From assembly GCA_031259905.1 (NCBI GenBank), contig JAIRKS010000190.1, forward strand, positions 1 to 7,222: a stretch of 7,222 nucleotides of DNA. Reading direction: 5' to 3'. A program made the position numbers and the translations under genes. How positions within the stretch are numbered: the first letter of the stretch is position 1; each line of letters begins with the position of its first letter. Under the pieces are notes generated by a model. It saw only the letters and a list, made by a program, of their open reading frames with translations, ran no database searches and was not told where the DNA came from. Shown here piece by piece: positions 6,996 through 7,222 of this stretch. Source of the stretch: Odoribacteraceae bacterium (GTDB lineage: Bacteria > Bacteroidota > Bacteroidia > Bacteroidales > Marinifilaceae).

Positions 6996-7030
6996 CGGGT
7001 ACGCGAACCCGGGATTAAAGGGTACGCGAA
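6996..7030. repeat. Direct repeat GGGTACGCGAA x2 with an overlapping dyad
   Basis: GGGTACGCGAA occurs exactly at 6997-7007 and again at 7020-7030, 23 bp start to start, about two helical turns. The first copy also lies in the near-palindrome CGGGTACGCGAACCCG (6996-7011), which has one mismatched pair. Such spacing on one face of the helix is usual for regulator sites, but no regulator is recognised and it could serve either divergent gene. Confidence 0.5.
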
Positions 7031-7066
7031 AAAAAATAATCAGAAAACGAGGGGGAATTATTTTTT
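7031..7066. repeat. 10-bp A/T inverted repeat with 16-base spacer
   Basis: AAAAAATAAT (7031-7040) and ATTATTTTTT (7057-7066) are perfect inverted copies separated by 16 bases that include GAGGGGG. The arms contain only A and T, so an RNA stem would be weak. It starts immediately after the second GGGTACGCGAA copy and ends just before a possible -33 element of the right-hand gene. Confidence 0.5.
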
Positions 7067-7091
7067 GGTAAGAAAAAAGTCGCTACATTCG
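7064..7091 (+). promoter_or_regulatory. Weak candidate promoter of the right-edge gene
   Basis: TACATTCG at 7084-7091 matches TAnnTTTG at all but one position and has the same T-to-C change as the box before the tRNA gene. TTTG at 7064-7067 could be the -33 element, but the gap is 16 bases where about 19-21 is usual. It would give a leader of about 45 bases before the ATG at 7142. Confidence 0.3.
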
Positions 7092-7141
7092 CCCCGTGAG
7101 ATAAAAATCACGAAACATAATGTACCAAAAGAACACGATAC

Positions 7142-7222
7142 ATGAGCAATCAACATCATAAAACAGCTAACATGAAGCAGGTTGAAGATTTAAGGATTTT
7201 TACGTGTGAGGGGCTTGCAGGT
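7142..7222 (+). CDS. Start of an unidentified plus-strand gene, cut by the window edge
   Basis: An open frame begins with ATG at 7142 and is still open at the last base, giving 27 codons: MSNQHHKTANMKQVEDLRIF followed by TCEGLAG. A second in-frame ATG at 7172 (Met11) could equally be the start, since the conserved-looking part (KQVEDLRIF...) begins there. The short hydrophobic stretch LRIF followed by Gly-containing residues could be the first strand and loop of a nucleotide- or phosphate-binding fold, but this is too little to name a family. The gene is divergent from the biotin operon. No Shine-Dalgarno sequence is visible; the leader is A-rich, as for its neighbours. Confidence 0.5.
   Translation, partial: MSNQHHKTANMKQVEDLRIFTCEGLAG

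Larger units (their letters stand above)
6811..7141. other. Divergent intergenic region with several dyads and repeats
   Basis: These 331 bases separate bioA (minus) from the partial plus-strand gene at 7142, so both upstream regulatory regions should lie here. I see no convincing gene. Between bioA and about 7020 it is mixed in composition; about 7028-7080 is strongly A/T-rich. It holds a hairpin (6851-6866), the palindrome GTTTAAAC (6881-6888), a near-palindrome (6996-7011), an 11-bp direct repeat (6997-7007 and 7020-7030), and a 10-bp inverted repeat (7031-7066). I did not find a clear BirA-type operator (TTGTnAACC with a spaced inverted copy) or a convincing full consensus promoter for the operon. 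Confidence 0.75.

Noticed and set aside
6811..7141. BirA-type biotin operator
   Set aside because: Only partial resemblances (GTTACAA at 6811-6817, GGTAACC near 6873) were found; no pair of inverted half-sites with the expected 14-16 base spacing.

Overview
The window is dominated by one minus-strand operon for the late steps of biotin synthesis. In transcription order it reads bioA (6810 to 5524), bioF (5531 to 4374), bioG (4372 to 3707), bioC (3720 to 2965), bioD (2968 to 2285), then a U32-family RNA hydroxylase/'peptidase' gene (2288 to 450). Five of the six junctions-and-ends are overlaps and the remaining junction has a 1-base gap: bioA/bioF share 8 bases, bioF/bioG are 1 base apart, bioG/bioC share 14, and bioC/bioD and bioD/U32 each share an ATGA. 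The six genes therefore look co-transcribed and translationally coupled.

Together BioC (methylates malonyl-thioester so that fatty acid synthesis can elongate it), BioG (removes the methyl ester from pimeloyl-ACP), BioF, BioA and BioD would carry an acyl-ACP to dethiobiotin. BioB, the last step, is not in the window. The U32 gene has no known role in biotin synthesis. Its relatives hydroxylate tRNA U34 or 23S rRNA C2501.

Right of bioA (6811-7141) is an intergenic region, AT-rich in places, with several dyads and direct repeats. It separates the operon from a divergent plus-strand gene that starts near 7142 and runs off the edge; I could not identify that gene. Left of the operon, in convergent orientation, is a plus-strand tRNA-Pro(TGG) at 276-349 with a Bacteroides-like promoter and a strong downstream hairpin. 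At the left edge are five tandem copies of a 21-bp repeat (4-108), probably continuing outside the window.

Organism: most likely a Bacteroidota member with GC-rich genes (Bacteroidales is plausible). The reasons are the use of BioG with SAM-dependent BioA, the lack of a recognisable Shine-Dalgarno sequence before all six operon starts, promoter-like TAnnTTyG boxes, GC-rich genes with AT-rich spacers, and a tRNA without encoded CCA. This is inference, not proof. I found no clearly new biological system; the less ordinary items are the U32 gene locked into the biotin operon, the 21-bp two-variant repeat array, and the repeats in the bioA upstream region.
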